Source: an uncultured Blautia sp.
GTDB lineage: Bacteria; Bacillota; Clostridia; Lachnospirales; Lachnospiraceae
Direction: 5' to 3'
DNA length: 27,387 nucleotides
NCBI GenBank assembly: GCA_900549015.1
Contig: URMH01000034.1
Span: forward strand, 1-27,387
In this document: positions 7,074-15,939 of the stretch, in pieces
Numbering within the stretch: position 1 is the first letter of the stretch
Layout of the letters: the number at the start of each line of letters is the position of its first letter
Made by a program: the position numbers and the translations under genes
Notes under the pieces: generated by a model
What the model was told of the DNA's origin: nothing
The model's database searches: none
What the model saw: the letters and a program-made list of their open reading frames with translations, nothing else

Positions 7074-8492
7074 TTAAAACCGGAAATCTCTTTTTCCATT
7101 TTCTATATCATGAAGGTTTCGGATACAGATTTCTCTTGTCTTATCCCGCTCAATATTGGCAAGCTCTTTTTCAATCAGATTTAACCCTCTTTCCTTTGTT
7201 TCCGGGGAAGCGTAATCCTCCAGATACTCTTTTAAGGTCATCAGTGCATTTGGGTGACAGCAGTTTGCGATCTGCCCCGTTTTTACAAGAGACATAAACC
7301 GGTCGCCTGTCCTTCCCTCCCTGTAGCAGGCTGTACAGAAGCTTGGAATATAACCAAGCTTTAAAAGCCAGTTTACCACCTCGTCCAGAGTCCGCCTGTC
7401 GCTTACGTCAAACTGAGAGGAATTTTCCTCTTCTTTTTCTTCCTCCGCATATCCGCCCACAGAAGTACGGGAACCGCCGCTTATCTGAGAAATTCCAAGG
7501 TCAAGCACCTTTTCTCTGCAGGCTACAGATTCTCTTGTGGAAATGATCATGCCGGTATACGGAACTGCAATGCGGATTACTGCCACGATTTTCTGGAAAA
7601 TCTCATCTGGCACAGCATTGGAGAAATCAGCCGTATCAATATCATCTGCCGGACAGATCCTGGGAACGCTTATTGTATGCGGACCAACTCCAAATCTTGC
7701 CTCAAGATGCTCTGCGTGCATTAGAAGCCCTACAAAATCATATCTATATGTTTCAAGTCCAAAAAGAACGCCGCAGCCTACATCGTCAATTCCGCCTTCC
7801 ATTGCACGATCCATCGCCTCTGTGTGATAAGCGTAATCACTTTTGGGACCAGTTGGATGAAGTGCTTCATAACTTTCCTTATTGTATGTTTCCTGAAATA
7901 AAATATAAGTACCGATTCCCGCTTCCTTTAATTTTCTGTAATTCTCCACAGAAGTTGCGGCAATATTTACATTGACACGGCGTATCGCTCCGTTTTTGTG
8001 CTTGATGCCATAAATGGTTTTGATACTTTCCAGAACATACTCAATGGGATTATTTTTTGGATCCTCCCCCGTCTCAAGAGCAAGACGCTTATGCCCCATA
8101 TCCTGAAGCGCGATTACCTCGCGGCGGATTTCTTCCTGTGTTAATTTTTTTCTGCGGATATGTTTATTTTTCGCATGATACGGGCAGTATACACAGCCGT
8201 TGATACAATAATTGGAAAGATAAAGTGGTGCAAACATCACAATGCGGTTTCCGTAAAATTTCTTTTTGATTTCCTTTGCTGCCGCATACATTTTTTCCAC
8301 AAGTTCCGGATCCTCACATGCAAGAAGAAGCGCTGCCTCCCTGTGGGTAAGCCCCTTACAGTCTCGAGCCCGCTCAATCAATGCTTCCACTGCCTCTTTA
8401 TTATTTTTATTTTCTTCTGCCCAGGCAATGGTATCAAGAATCTCCTGATGGTTTATAAACTCCTCTGCTTTTGCCGAATGTACATTATACAT
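7074..8492 (-). CDS. hydG: [FeFe]-hydrogenase maturase HydG (radical SAM, tyrosine lyase)
   Basis: HydG cleaves tyrosine with a radical-SAM cluster to make CO and cyanide and builds an Fe(CO)2(CN) synthon for the hydrogenase H-cluster. ATG at 8492 follows GAGGG and gives 472 residues (start MYNVHSAKAEEF); the ATG at 8516 overlaps xdhC without a ribosome binding site. The radical-SAM motif CX3CX2C is Cys96, Cys100 and Cys103 (CINGCVYC). The C-terminal second-cluster motif CX2C...C is present in FCTACYREGRTGDRF and ANCCHPNA, which separates HydG from ThiH. It follows xdhC by 20 bases. HydE, HydF and the hydrogenase are not in the window. Confidence 0.93.
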   Translation of the reverse strand: MYNVHSAKAEEFINHQEILDTIAWAEENKNNKEAVEALIERARDCKGLTHREAALLLACEDPELVEKMYAAAKEIKKKFYGNRIVMFAPLYLSNYCINGCVYCPYHAKNKHIRRKKLTQEEIRREVIALQDMGHKRLALETGEDPKNNPIEYVLESIKTIYGIKHKNGAIRRVNVNIAATSVENYRKLKEAGIGTYILFQETYNKESYEALHPTGPKSDYAYHTEAMDRAMEGGIDDVGCGVLFGLETYRYDFVGLLMHAEHLEARFGVGPHTISVPRICPADDIDTADFSNAVPDEIFQKIVAVIRIAVPYTGMIISTRESVACREKVLDLGISQISGGSRTSVGGYAEEEKEEENSSQFDVSDRRTLDEVVNWLLKLGYIPSFCTACYREGRTGDRFMSLVKTGQIANCCHPNALMTLKEYLEDYASPETKERGLNLIEKELANIERDKTREICIRNLHDIENGKRDFRF

Positions 8493-8512
8493 AATTCCCT
8501 CTTCCTTTCCTG

Positions 8513-9508
8513 TCATAAATTTTCAAATAAAACTTCCACATTTCCGCCGCATATCATACCCAGATTTTCAAGGTCTGCGCTCTCCTTCTGTGAAAGGTTA
8601 TATGCTATCGTTTCCGGTTTTTCCATCTTTGTTTCATTTCTTTTTTCTGCGTGGCGAAGAGCCTGAAATTCCACGCTTCCCCCTCCAATGGTTCCATATG
8701 CATTTCCTTCTCTGTCAAGAAATATTTTACTGCCCACTCCTCTTGGAGACGAGCCGCTTTTTCTAACTATCGTAAGCATTGTGCCGTGCTGCCCTTCTGA
8801 CACTTTCTTTTCTATCTTTTCGTCATTAAAAGCTCTTTTAAACCGGTTTTTTATCTGCACAATTTCCGCCATAATACTCACTGCGATTTCCTCAGGCGTC
8901 TCACCCCCGATGGGCAAACCAATTGGTGCATGAATGGAATTCAACACTTTTTCTTCAAATCCCTCTGAAAGAAGCATCTCTTTTGTAAGTTTTACCTTTG
9001 TTCTGCTTCCAATCATACCAAAATACGTGTAAGGACGCTTTAAAATCTGCCGTGCGCAGAGGGTGTCTCCCTGATGCCCTCTTGTGACTACCACATAATA
9101 AGCATTTTCATAAACCGGTATTTTTTCTCCAAACTCATCAAAACTTCCCAAAATACGCTCGTCGGCATCAGGAAATCTCTCTTTCGTAAGAAATTCTTCC
9201 CTGTCGTCCATAACGGTTACATGAAATCCCAGCATTTTCGCCATGTGTGCCACAGGACAGGAAATATGTCCGCCCCCCAGAATTACAAGATGCGGATTCT
9301 TTTCCAGAATTTCCACAAAAATACGACCTTTTTCTGTGTCAAGAATTTTTGTTTCTTCTATTTTTTCTATTTCTTTCAGATATGGATACCAGAAATCACC
9401 TTCTCTGTGGTGTTCCGTCATGAACTCTCCTTTATAAATTCCATCTAAAAATATAGCTCGTTTTACCCTGCCCTGTTTATTAAGCAGTTCGTAAAGTTCT
9501 CTGTACAT
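8513..9508 (-). CDS. XdhC/CoxI-family molybdenum-hydroxylase maturation factor
   Basis: XdhC-family proteins help insert sulfurated molybdenum cofactor into xanthine dehydrogenase or aldehyde oxidoreductase-type enzymes. In this 331-residue protein the Rossmann-like domain comes first (about 70-210; LVILGGGHIS, VTRGHQGD, YFGMIGSRTK, HAPIGLPIGGETPEEIA). The XdhC/CoxI domain comes last (about 240-330; KSGSSPRGVGSKIF, GTIGGGSVE, MICGGNVEV). That order is reversed compared with the usual XdhC/CoxI layout. A promoter lies at 9531-9560 and hydG follows. The target molybdoenzyme is not in the window. Family assignment is secure, the exact client is not. Confidence 0.88.
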   Translation of the reverse strand: MYRELYELLNKQGRVKRAIFLDGIYKGEFMTEHHREGDFWYPYLKEIEKIEETKILDTEKGRIFVEILEKNPHLVILGGGHISCPVAHMAKMLGFHVTVMDDREEFLTKERFPDADERILGSFDEFGEKIPVYENAYYVVVTRGHQGDTLCARQILKRPYTYFGMIGSRTKVKLTKEMLLSEGFEEKVLNSIHAPIGLPIGGETPEEIAVSIMAEIVQIKNRFKRAFNDEKIEKKVSEGQHGTMLTIVRKSGSSPRGVGSKIFLDREGNAYGTIGGGSVEFQALRHAEKRNETKMEKPETIAYNLSQKESADLENLGMICGGNVEVLFENL

Positions 9509-9530
9509 ACAACCCCTCCGTTTCTTTCTT

Positions 9531-9560
9531 TAGAATACCAAGATTTTTAGAAAATTTCAA
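9531..9560 (-). promoter_or_regulatory. Promoter of xdhC-hydG
   Basis: On the minus strand TTGAAA (9560-9555) and TATTCT (9536-9531) are separated by 17 to 18 bases. The xdhC start follows about 23 bases later behind GGAGGGG. It is divergent from the cyuA promoter, whose -35 box is only a few bases away. Confidence 0.5.
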
Positions 9561-9567
9561 CAAAACA

Positions 9568-9596
9568 TTGAGGTTTTTCTTGGCTTATATTATAAT
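9568..9596 (+). promoter_or_regulatory. Sigma-A promoter of the cyuA-family gene
   Basis: TTGAGG (9568-9573) and TATAAT (9591-9596) are spaced by 17 bases. The gene start at 9628 lies 32 bases past the -10 box. The longest open frame would begin inside this promoter, which supports the later start. Confidence 0.65.
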
Positions 9597-9627
9597 GTTT
9601 GTATTATTTGACACGAAGGAGAAGATT

Positions 9628-10920
9628 ATGAATTCTGCACTTTATGAGAATTATTTAAGTATACTGAAACACGAGTTAGTTCCGGCTCTTGGGTGTACCG
9701 AACCAATCGCCATTGCCTATGCCTCTGCAAAAGCTGTTCAGGCATTGGGCGAATTTCCCCAGTCCATTGAAATGCACTGCAGTGGAAACATCATCAAAAA
9801 CGTAAAAGGAGTAACTGTACCGAATTCCAGCGGAATGAAGGGAATTGATGTAGCAGCTATTCTCGGCGCTGTAGGAGGAAATCCTGACCAGGCGCTTGAG
9901 GTTTTAAAAAATGTAACCCAAAAAGATATTGACCGCACAAAAGAACTTCTGGAGCAAAAAATCTGCTCCTGTTCTCTGGAAGAAAACGTTGCAAATCTTT
10001 ATATCCGTGCCCGGGTATTAAAGGGAGAGCATTTCGCAGAAGTTACAATTGTAAATCATCATACTAATATCACCAAAATTGAAAAAGACGGAAATATTCT
10101 TCTGGAAAATCCGGTAAAGGAAGAAGAAGCATCTCCTGAAATTGATAAATCCAAACTTACCGTAAAGGATATTCTTGATTTTGCAGACCAGGTAAAAATT
10201 TCCGATGTGGAAGAAGTTCTGGAGCGTCAGATACAGATGAACTCTGCCATCTCCCAGGAAGGTCTTGATAATAATTACGGTGCTCAGATTGGAAAAACTT
10301 TGATGCACACGTGGGGAAAAGGTGTCATTACCCGCGCCTGCGCCAGAGCCGCTGCAGGAAGCGACGCACGTATGGGCGGCTGTTCCATGCCGGTTGTCAT
10401 AAACTCCGGAAGCGGAAACCAGGGAATTACTGTTTCTCTCCCGCTTGTTGTCTATGCGGAGGAATGGGATATTTCCAGACCCAAACTTTACCGCTCTCTT
10501 GTAGTCAGCAATTTAATTGCGATTCACCAGAAGTATTACATAGGAAGCCTGTCCGCATACTGCGGTGCAGTAAGCGCTGCCTGCGGTGCAGGAGCCGGCA
10601 TTACCTATATGTACGGCGGTAATTACGAGCAGGTATCTTTAACTATTATCAATACGCTCGGAAATGTGGGCGGAATTGTATGTGACGGAGCAAAGCCTTC
10701 CTGTGCTGCCAAAATCGCTTCATCTGTAGATGCTGCCCTCATGGCTTTTCATTTAAGTATACAAAATAAAAGCTTCCTTCCCGGCGAGGGCATCATAAAG
10801 GGCGATGTAGAGGAAACCATAAAGAGTATGGGATATATCGGCCGCGTGGGAATGCGGGAAACCGATACAGAAATTTTAAATATCATGATAGATAAAGCAG
10901 ACGTAAACAGAGAATGTTAA
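9628..10920 (+). CDS. cyuA: L-cysteine desulfidase / UPF0597 family (CyuA, YhaM-like)
   Basis: Members of this family are Fe-S dependent lyases that convert L-cysteine to pyruvate, ammonia and sulfide in the cytosol; some were first named L-serine dehydratase alpha-like. ATG at 9628 follows AAGGAG by six bases and gives 430 residues (MNSALYENYLSILK start), a normal length. Conserved Cys-containing motifs are ALGCTEP (Cys23), MGGCSMP, the CGAVSAACGAGAG glycine-rich stretch and VCDGAKPSCAAKI, which probably hold the cluster. It is monocistronic with its own promoter and terminator and divergent from xdhC. A cysteine-derived sulfide source would suit the nearby Fe-S and selenium genes, but that link is inference. 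Confidence 0.9.
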   Translation: MNSALYENYLSILKHELVPALGCTEPIAIAYASAKAVQALGEFPQSIEMHCSGNIIKNVKGVTVPNSSGMKGIDVAAILGAVGGNPDQALEVLKNVTQKDIDRTKELLEQKICSCSLEENVANLYIRARVLKGEHFAEVTIVNHHTNITKIEKDGNILLENPVKEEEASPEIDKSKLTVKDILDFADQVKISDVEEVLERQIQMNSAISQEGLDNNYGAQIGKTLMHTWGKGVITRACARAAAGSDARMGGCSMPVVINSGSGNQGITVSLPLVVYAEEWDISRPKLYRSLVVSNLIAIHQKYYIGSLSAYCGAVSAACGAGAGITYMYGGNYEQVSLTIINTLGNVGGIVCDGAKPSCAAKIASSVDAALMAFHLSIQNKSFLPGEGIIKGDVEETIKSMGYIGRVGMRETDTEILNIMIDKADVNREC

Positions 10921-10935
10921 AATTTAATATTTGAC

Positions 10936-10976
10936 AAATGTCCGGATCACCTTATATACAGGTCATTCGGACATTT
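10936..10976 (+). terminator. Terminator of the cyuA-family gene
   Basis: AAATGTCCG (10936-10944) pairs perfectly with CGGACATTT (10968-10976), with further partial pairing of ATCACC and GGTCAT around a short loop. The tail is TTTTCC, so the T tract is modest. It separates the cysteine desulfidase gene from the decayed ABC locus. Confidence 0.7.
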
Positions 10977-10987
10977 TCCTGTCAGAC

Positions 10988-11020
10988 TGTAAGAAGATTG
11001 TAAGAAGTGGCTGCTATAAT
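10988..11020 (+). promoter_or_regulatory. Promoter with direct-repeat response-regulator site
   Basis: The nonamer TGTAAGAAG occurs at 10988-10996 and again at 10999-11007, one 11-base step apart, followed by TATAAT at 11015-11020. The expected -35 position (10992-10997) is occupied by the repeats and shows no TTGACA. Tandem half-sites one helical turn apart over a missing -35 box are typical of OmpR/PhoB-type response-regulator-activated promoters. The presumed regulator gene downstream is truncated. Confidence 0.6.
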
Positions 11021-11056
11021 AAAAATATAAACGAAACACAGCAGGAGGTTTTTATT

Positions 11057-12607
11057 ATGGCTATACTCAAAACAAAGGATTTGAAAAAAATATACGGCAG
11101 CGGCGAAAATGAAGTTCATGCTTTGGACGGTGTATCCATTTCCGTTGAAGATGGAGAATTTGTGGCAATCGTCGGTACATCTGGAAGCGGAAAATCCACC
11201 CTGCTTAATATGCTCGGCGAGCTGGACCGCCCCACTTCCGGAAGCGTGATCGTCAGAGGAAAAGAGCTTATGAAAATGGGAAACGAACAATTAACTATTT
11301 TCCGGCGCAGAAATGTAGGTTTTGTTTTTCAAAATTATAACCTTCTTCCCATTTTAAATGTGTATGAAAACATTGTTTATCCGATTGAGATTGACGGAAG
11401 CAAGGCAGATAAGGAATTTTTAAGGCGCATCATTCACAGTCTGGGACTGGAACACAAGCTTAAAAACATGCCGAACAATCTCTCCGGCGGACAGCAGCGT
11501 GTAGCAATCGCAAGAGCCCTCGCCACAAAGCCTGCCATTATTCTTGCAGATGAGCCAACGGGAAATCTAGATTCCAAAACAAGTATGGACGTAATTCTTC
11601 TCATGCAATCTGTGAGCAGAGAGTTTAACCAGACTATACTGATGATCACCGCTGTTTTCAGTCTGGGGATTAATTACAAAGAAAATATGGATTTGATGGA
11701 AATCCGTTCTTCCAGCACGAATGCAGATGTTATGCTTGCCATGCCGACGGCAGAGCAGGAAAAAGAAATCCGCTCTTTGGATTATGTAAATACAATCGGC
11801 ATACAATACAGGATCGGTTCTGTCACAGGAAAAAATGAGGCAGACCGCGACCTTGTAATTTCCATGCAGTATTACGACGATACAGAATGGGAAAAACACT
11901 ATAAAGAAGCCATCAGCAATATAAACGGTACGTATCCGGAAGGTGAAAACGAAATCCTGCTGTCTGAGGACGCGCTTTCCCAGCTTGGAATTGAAAATCC
12001 CAAACCTGACATGGAAATCTCATTATCTTATGTATCAAAAGATGGCGAACAGAACGATACCTTTACATTGAGCGGGTGGTTTTCTTCCTACACGGGAACA
12101 GGTATGGCGTTTCTTTCAGAAAGCTATTGTCTGGAACATGGATACACATTACAAAATAACGGTGTTCTCTCCATGTCCTTAGACAGACCGAAAGAAAATT
12201 TTTATGATATACAGGATGATATTTCCTTAAATGAAAATCAGACGTTTCAGGGTTCTATTTCCTTATCGTCTTCCAGTGGCTCTCTCTATGCAATGGTCAT
12301 TCTTCTGGTATTCTTTATTATTGGCAGCGGGTATCTTCTGATTTATAACGTACTTTATATTTCGATTTCAAGAGATACCCGTTTCTGCGGATTGATAAAG
12401 ACGCTGGGAACAACAGAACGGCAGATCAAAACACTGGTAAAACGGCAGACCCTGACCTTCGCCTGCATCGGAATACCGATTGGTATTATTCTGGCAGGTA
12501 TCCTTTCCTTTGGAATTGTACCTTTTCTTCTGGAAAATGCGTTCAATAGCGGAAAATCTATTATGGACGCAGAAATAATTGTACACACGGCGGAAAGCTT
12601 TATGTAA
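11057..12607 (+). pseudogene. Broken ABC ATPase fused to broken FtsX-type permease
   Basis: ATG at 11057 follows AGGAGG. Residues 1-198 are a LolD/MacB/BceA-type ABC ATPase with Walker A TSGSGKST (Lys46), Q-loop FQNYN, signature LSGGQQ and Walker B IILADEPTGN. The usual ITHD H-loop and C-terminal end are missing: after LMIT the frame passes directly (near 11650) into TAVFSLGINYKENMDLME, which is permease sequence lacking its first membrane segment. The permease part has an extracytoplasmic domain and two membrane segments (about 12290-12360 and 12465-12530), then stops at 12607. The signature also seems one residue short of the usual LSGGQQQRV. Most likely a deletion fusion, not a working transporter. 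Confidence 0.85.
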
Positions 12608-13920
12608 TGGCATACCATAATGTATTCCGGGACAAAAAACGGGCGCTCCTTGTATTTATGTCCCTGTTTATGGGCATCACCATGATTTTGGGCGTCAACG
12701 GGATTACGGGAAGTATGAAATCAGAAAATTATGTCAAAACGTATCTTGATTATGATTTTGAATACACCGATGTTCAGTTTAACCAATATGAGCGGTTCAA
12801 TAAAGAAGTGCCGCAGTTTGACGAACAATTTGTAGAACAGATAAAACAGATTGGCGGTATTAAAATGTAGACGTCCAGAAAACCGTATGGGCAGGTATTG
12901 ATTTTGACGAAGCCGCCCTGGAAGGCTTTATGAAAATCAAATACGAAGACAGCAGATATAAATCTCAAGAACAGTCTTATGACGAAATGATCATATGCCG
13001 ATGCCGGAGATTATGGCTACTATATTACAACGCTAAATGACAAAGCACTGGAAGAATACAACGCGAAACACCCGGACACCCCCATTGATGTTGAAAAATT
13101 TAACCGCGGGGAAACTGTGGTTGTAGGAATGGATACAGAGTATAACGCTCCCAATACTGCATTAGTAGGAAAAACCTTATCTTTAACAGCAGATACTCCA
13201 GACGGAAAAACAACCTATTTCCTCATTGACGGCTCATTTTATTTTGGAGATTATAAAAATAATCTTTCTGAGGGAATCGGGCAGCGCAAAGATATTCACA
13301 TTGTACCGGAAATTATTTACGTCAGTAAAACAGGAATGGAACGCCTGACAGGCACACCTGTTATTTCCGCAATCGGTGTTAATATTAAAGACAGGAAGCA
13401 GTTAAAGCAAATCGACAGTGAATTGCAATCCATAAACAGCACATTAACGCATTCGGAGTGGCAATTTGAAAGTGCTCTTGGAAAAACAGAACAATTCAAT
13501 CAAATGACTTACGCCGAAAACCTGACAGGAAACGGAATTGCCCTTCTGCTTATTGTGACAGGACTGATCAATTTTGTTAATGTTATGCTGACAGGTGTGG
13601 TTGCACGAAAAAATGAGTTTGCTATCATGGAAAGTATCGGAACTTCAAAAAAACAGATTCAGAAAATATTAACTCTGGAAGGCGGTATTTACGCCCTTGT
13701 AACTACGGCGCTTATTATGACCTTTGGAAATGCGTTCCTGCTTCTTGTTGCAGATGCGGTTCCACATATAGCAGATTATGCAGAATTTGAATATCCGTTT
13801 ACTCTTGTAATCTGTCTGATTTTTGTTATATTTATCATATGTCTGAGTGTTCCGGCAATCGTGTATCATGCTGCCTCAAAAGAAACGGTAATAGAGCGGC
13901 TGCATGATTTCGGAAATTAG
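12607..13920 (+). pseudogene. 3' remnant of the FtsX-type permease, with two frameshifts
   Basis: The frame from 12607 starts MAYHNVFRDKKRALLVFMSLFMG, the junction normally in the middle of a two-half FtsX permease, so a segment between the halves is missing. It stops at 12870. Similar protein continues in another frame from about 12864 (NVDVQKTVWAGIDFDEAALEGF) to about 12993, then returns to the first frame from 12994 (YADAGDYGYYITTLND) through the stop at 13920. The last part has three membrane segments and the ARKNEFAIMESIGTSKKQI motif of FtsX domains. Two compensating single-base changes thus break the gene. It was probably an antimicrobial-peptide-type or cell-envelope exporter permease, by family and by its two-component neighbours. 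Confidence 0.85.
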
Positions 13921-13925
13921 TTGCC

Positions 13926-13954
13926 ACAGGGCAGATTTTTTACTTCTGCCCTGT
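13926..13954 (+). terminator. Hairpin terminator after the permease remnant
   Basis: ACAGGGCAGA (13926-13935) pairs perfectly with TCTGCCCTGT (13945-13954), a 10-bp stem with a nine-base loop, followed by TATTTTC. It starts six bases past the permease stop and ends 25 bases before the response regulator start, so it could reduce transcription into the regulator genes. Confidence 0.65.
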
Positions 13955-13979
13955 TATTTTCATATGCGGAGTGATTTAC

Positions 13980-14308
13980 ATGGCGAATATATTTTTATTA
14001 GAGGACGACAGGATTTTAAGCAAAGGGATTTCCATTGCCCTAAAAAAAGACGGACACCACATAACAACGGCTTATGGTTATGTAGAAGCCTTGCAGAAAT
14101 ATACCTTAAAAAAATATGATTTATTCTTACTTGATATTAACCTTCCAGATGGAAATGGCATGAACTTTTGTCAGAAAGTCCGGCAGACCTCGCAGCTTCC
14201 CGTATTATTTTTAACGGCAAATGACACAGAGGAAGATATGCTGAACGGCTATGACGCCGGCTGTGATGATTATATTTCAAAGCCCTTCTCTTTAGCTGTT
14301 CTGCGAAG
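13980..14308 (+). pseudogene. Truncated OmpR-type response regulator (receiver domain only)
   Basis: ATG at 13980 follows GGAG by eight bases. About 110 residues of receiver domain are intact: the acidic pair LLEDD, phospho-acceptor Asp in LFLLDINLPDG, Thr in LFLTAND and Lys in DYISKPF. At FSLAVLRR, where the linker to a winged-helix DNA-binding domain should begin, the sequence switches to histidine kinase sequence in a different frame and the reading frame ends at 14342 after ten unrelated residues. The DNA-binding domain is absent. A deletion joining regulator and kinase genes explains this. Confidence 0.85.
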
Positions 14309-14788
14309 ATGTCCCGTCTGGAAAGTGGAATTATCACATTGAAACCGGAGAAAAGCAGCTTAAACAATATAATCCTTCATGCAGTAAAATCTGTTTATTC
14401 GAAAGCAAAATCTAAGAATATTACTATTATATTCGACTGCGGGCGGGACTATAAACTGTACCTTGACTTTAACTGGACGGCAGAAGCCATCACAAATGTC
14501 CTCGATAACGCCGTAAAATATACGCAAAACGGCGGAATCGTCCGCCTGGATCTTATTGAGTATGCCTCTTATCTTCGTCTGAATATCACAGACAACGGAA
14601 TCGGCATACCTGAGGAAGAACAGGCACAGATATTCAACCGGTTTTACAGAGGAAAATATTCCTCCGGAGTTAATGGTGTAGGCATAGGTCTCTATCTGAC
14701 AAGGGATATTATGAATAAACAAAAAGGGCATATTAAAGTAAGCTCCAGCGAAACAGGAAGTACGTTCTCTCTGTTTTTCAGACGGTGA
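14309..14788 (+). pseudogene. Histidine kinase remnant (ATPase domain only)
   Basis: The 159 residues correspond to the end of a sensor histidine kinase. MSRLESGIITLKPE is what normally follows the dimerisation helices. The HATPase_c motifs are then complete: N box NVLDNAVKYT, G1 DNGIGIP, F box IFNRFYRG and G2 GVGIGLYLTR. The sensor, membrane segments and phospho-accepting His box are missing, and no ribosome binding site precedes the ATG at 14309. It cannot autophosphorylate as a normal kinase. It was probably the partner of the receiver just upstream, with the pair controlling the ABC transporter through the direct repeats at 10988. Confidence 0.85.
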
Positions 14789-14847
14789 AATATAATCAAA
14801 GCAGGCAGCATGGCTTCCTCCTCCGTAAATTCTCGTTGGTTACAGTC

Positions 14848-14888
14848 AAAAAAACAGGACTTGCTACGACTTTTCAAATCGTAACAAG
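14848..14888 (-). terminator. Terminator of the scaffold / GGGtGRT transcript
   Basis: On the minus strand CTTGTTACGA (14888-14879) pairs with TCGTAGCAAG (14869-14860), ten pairs including one G-U, with a nine-base loop, and seven consecutive T follow after a short spacer (14854-14848). It begins 20 bases past the GGGtGRT stop codon at 14909. Between it and the kinase remnant (14789-14847) nothing else is visible. Confidence 0.8.
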
Positions 14889-14908
14889 GCCCATTTTTTA
14901 TTAGAATA

Positions 14909-15917
14909 TTAGAATTTGCCTTCTTTCGCAGCTTCCTCAATGGAAACTGCAACAGCAACAGTCATACCAACCATCGGGTTGTTACCTGCGCCGATAAGAC
15001 CCATCATCTCTACGTGAGCCGGTACAGAAGAAGAACCTGCAAACTGTGCGTCAGAGTGCATACGTCCTAATGTATCTGTCATACCGTAGGAAGCAGGACC
15101 TGCTGCCATGTTGTCTGGGTGAAGTGTACGTCCTGTACCACCGCCGGAAGCAACGGAGAAGTATTTCTTTCCTTTCGATACATTCTTTTTTGTATGTTCC
15201 TGCTACTGGATGCTGGAAACGTGTCGGGTTTGTAGAGTTACCTGTGATGGAAACGTCAACGCCCTCTTTCCACATGATCGCAACACCTTCCGGAACGCTG
15301 TTAGCGCCGTAGCAGTTTACTTTTGCACGAAGTCCCTCAGAATAAGATTTGCGGAATACTTCTTTTACTTCGTTTGTGTATGGATCGTACTCTGTCTCAA
15401 CATATGTAAATCCGTTGATTCTTGCGATGATCTGAGCAGCGTCTTTTCCAAGACCGTTCAGGATAACACGAAGCGGTTTCTGACGAACTTTGTTTGCTTT
15501 CTCAGCGATACCGATAGCACCCTCTGCTGCTGCGAATGACTCATGACCTGCAAGGAATGCAAAACATTCTGTCTCTTCCTCAAGAAGCATTTTTCCGAGG
15601 TTACCATGTCCAAGACCTACTTTACGTGTGTCTGCTACAGAACCCGGGATACAGAAAGCCTGAAGACCTTCGCCGATTGCTGCAGCTGCATCTGCTGCTC
15701 TCTTGCAGCCTTTTTTGATTGCGATTGCAGCACCTACAATGTAAGCCCAGCAAGCGTTTTCAAAACAGATTGGCTGAATGCCTTTAATCTGGTCGTATAC
15801 ATTTAAGCCTGCATCTTTTGTGATTTTCTCTGCTTCTTCAAGGGAAGCAATGCCATAACTATTTAAAACAGAATTGATTTTGTCAATTCGTCTCTCGTAT
15901 GATTCAAATAAAGCCAT
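14909..15917 (-). pseudogene. GGGtGRT protein, interrupted by a frameshift
   Basis: This belongs to the conserved, uncharacterised 'GGGtGRT' family of anaerobic Firmicutes, usually next to an Fe-S scaffold gene. ATG at 15917 follows AGGAGG. Residues 1-248 read normally (MALFESYERRIDKI to TYKKECIE) in the first frame, which then drifts into unrelated codons and stops at 15051. The family C-terminus, including GGGTGRTLHPDNMAAG, continues in the +1 frame from 15172 to the stop at 14909. Joining them gives about 335 residues, which I believe is the family's usual length. The likely lesion is loss of two A near 15173-15174 (GAA-A-GGA where a full Lys or Gln codon is expected). A sequencing or assembly error is possible. 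Confidence 0.85.
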
Positions 15918-15939
15918 TTCCCGTTACCTCCTCATCAAA

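Noticed and set aside
8493..8516. Upstream ATG of hydG overlapping xdhC
   Set aside because: No ribosome binding site precedes it, while the ATG at 8492 has GAGGG at proper distance and gives the typical HydG N-terminus.
11057..12607. A genuine fused ABC half-transporter (MacB-like ATPase-permease)
   Set aside because: MacB keeps a complete ATPase with H-loop and the first membrane segment. Here both are missing at the junction, and the same locus has further deletions and frameshifts.
12864..12994. A third selenocysteine or stop read-through site in the permease remnant
   Set aside because: The stop at 12870 is TAG, and the protein continues in a different frame, not through the stop codon, so this is a frameshift.
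15160..15180. Programmed +1 frameshift at GAA-AGG in the GGGtGRT gene
   Set aside because: AGG is rare and a +1 step would restore the protein, but there is no Shine-Dalgarno-like stimulator or structure of note, and the join lacks one residue expected from the family. A 2-base deletion or sequence error is simpler.
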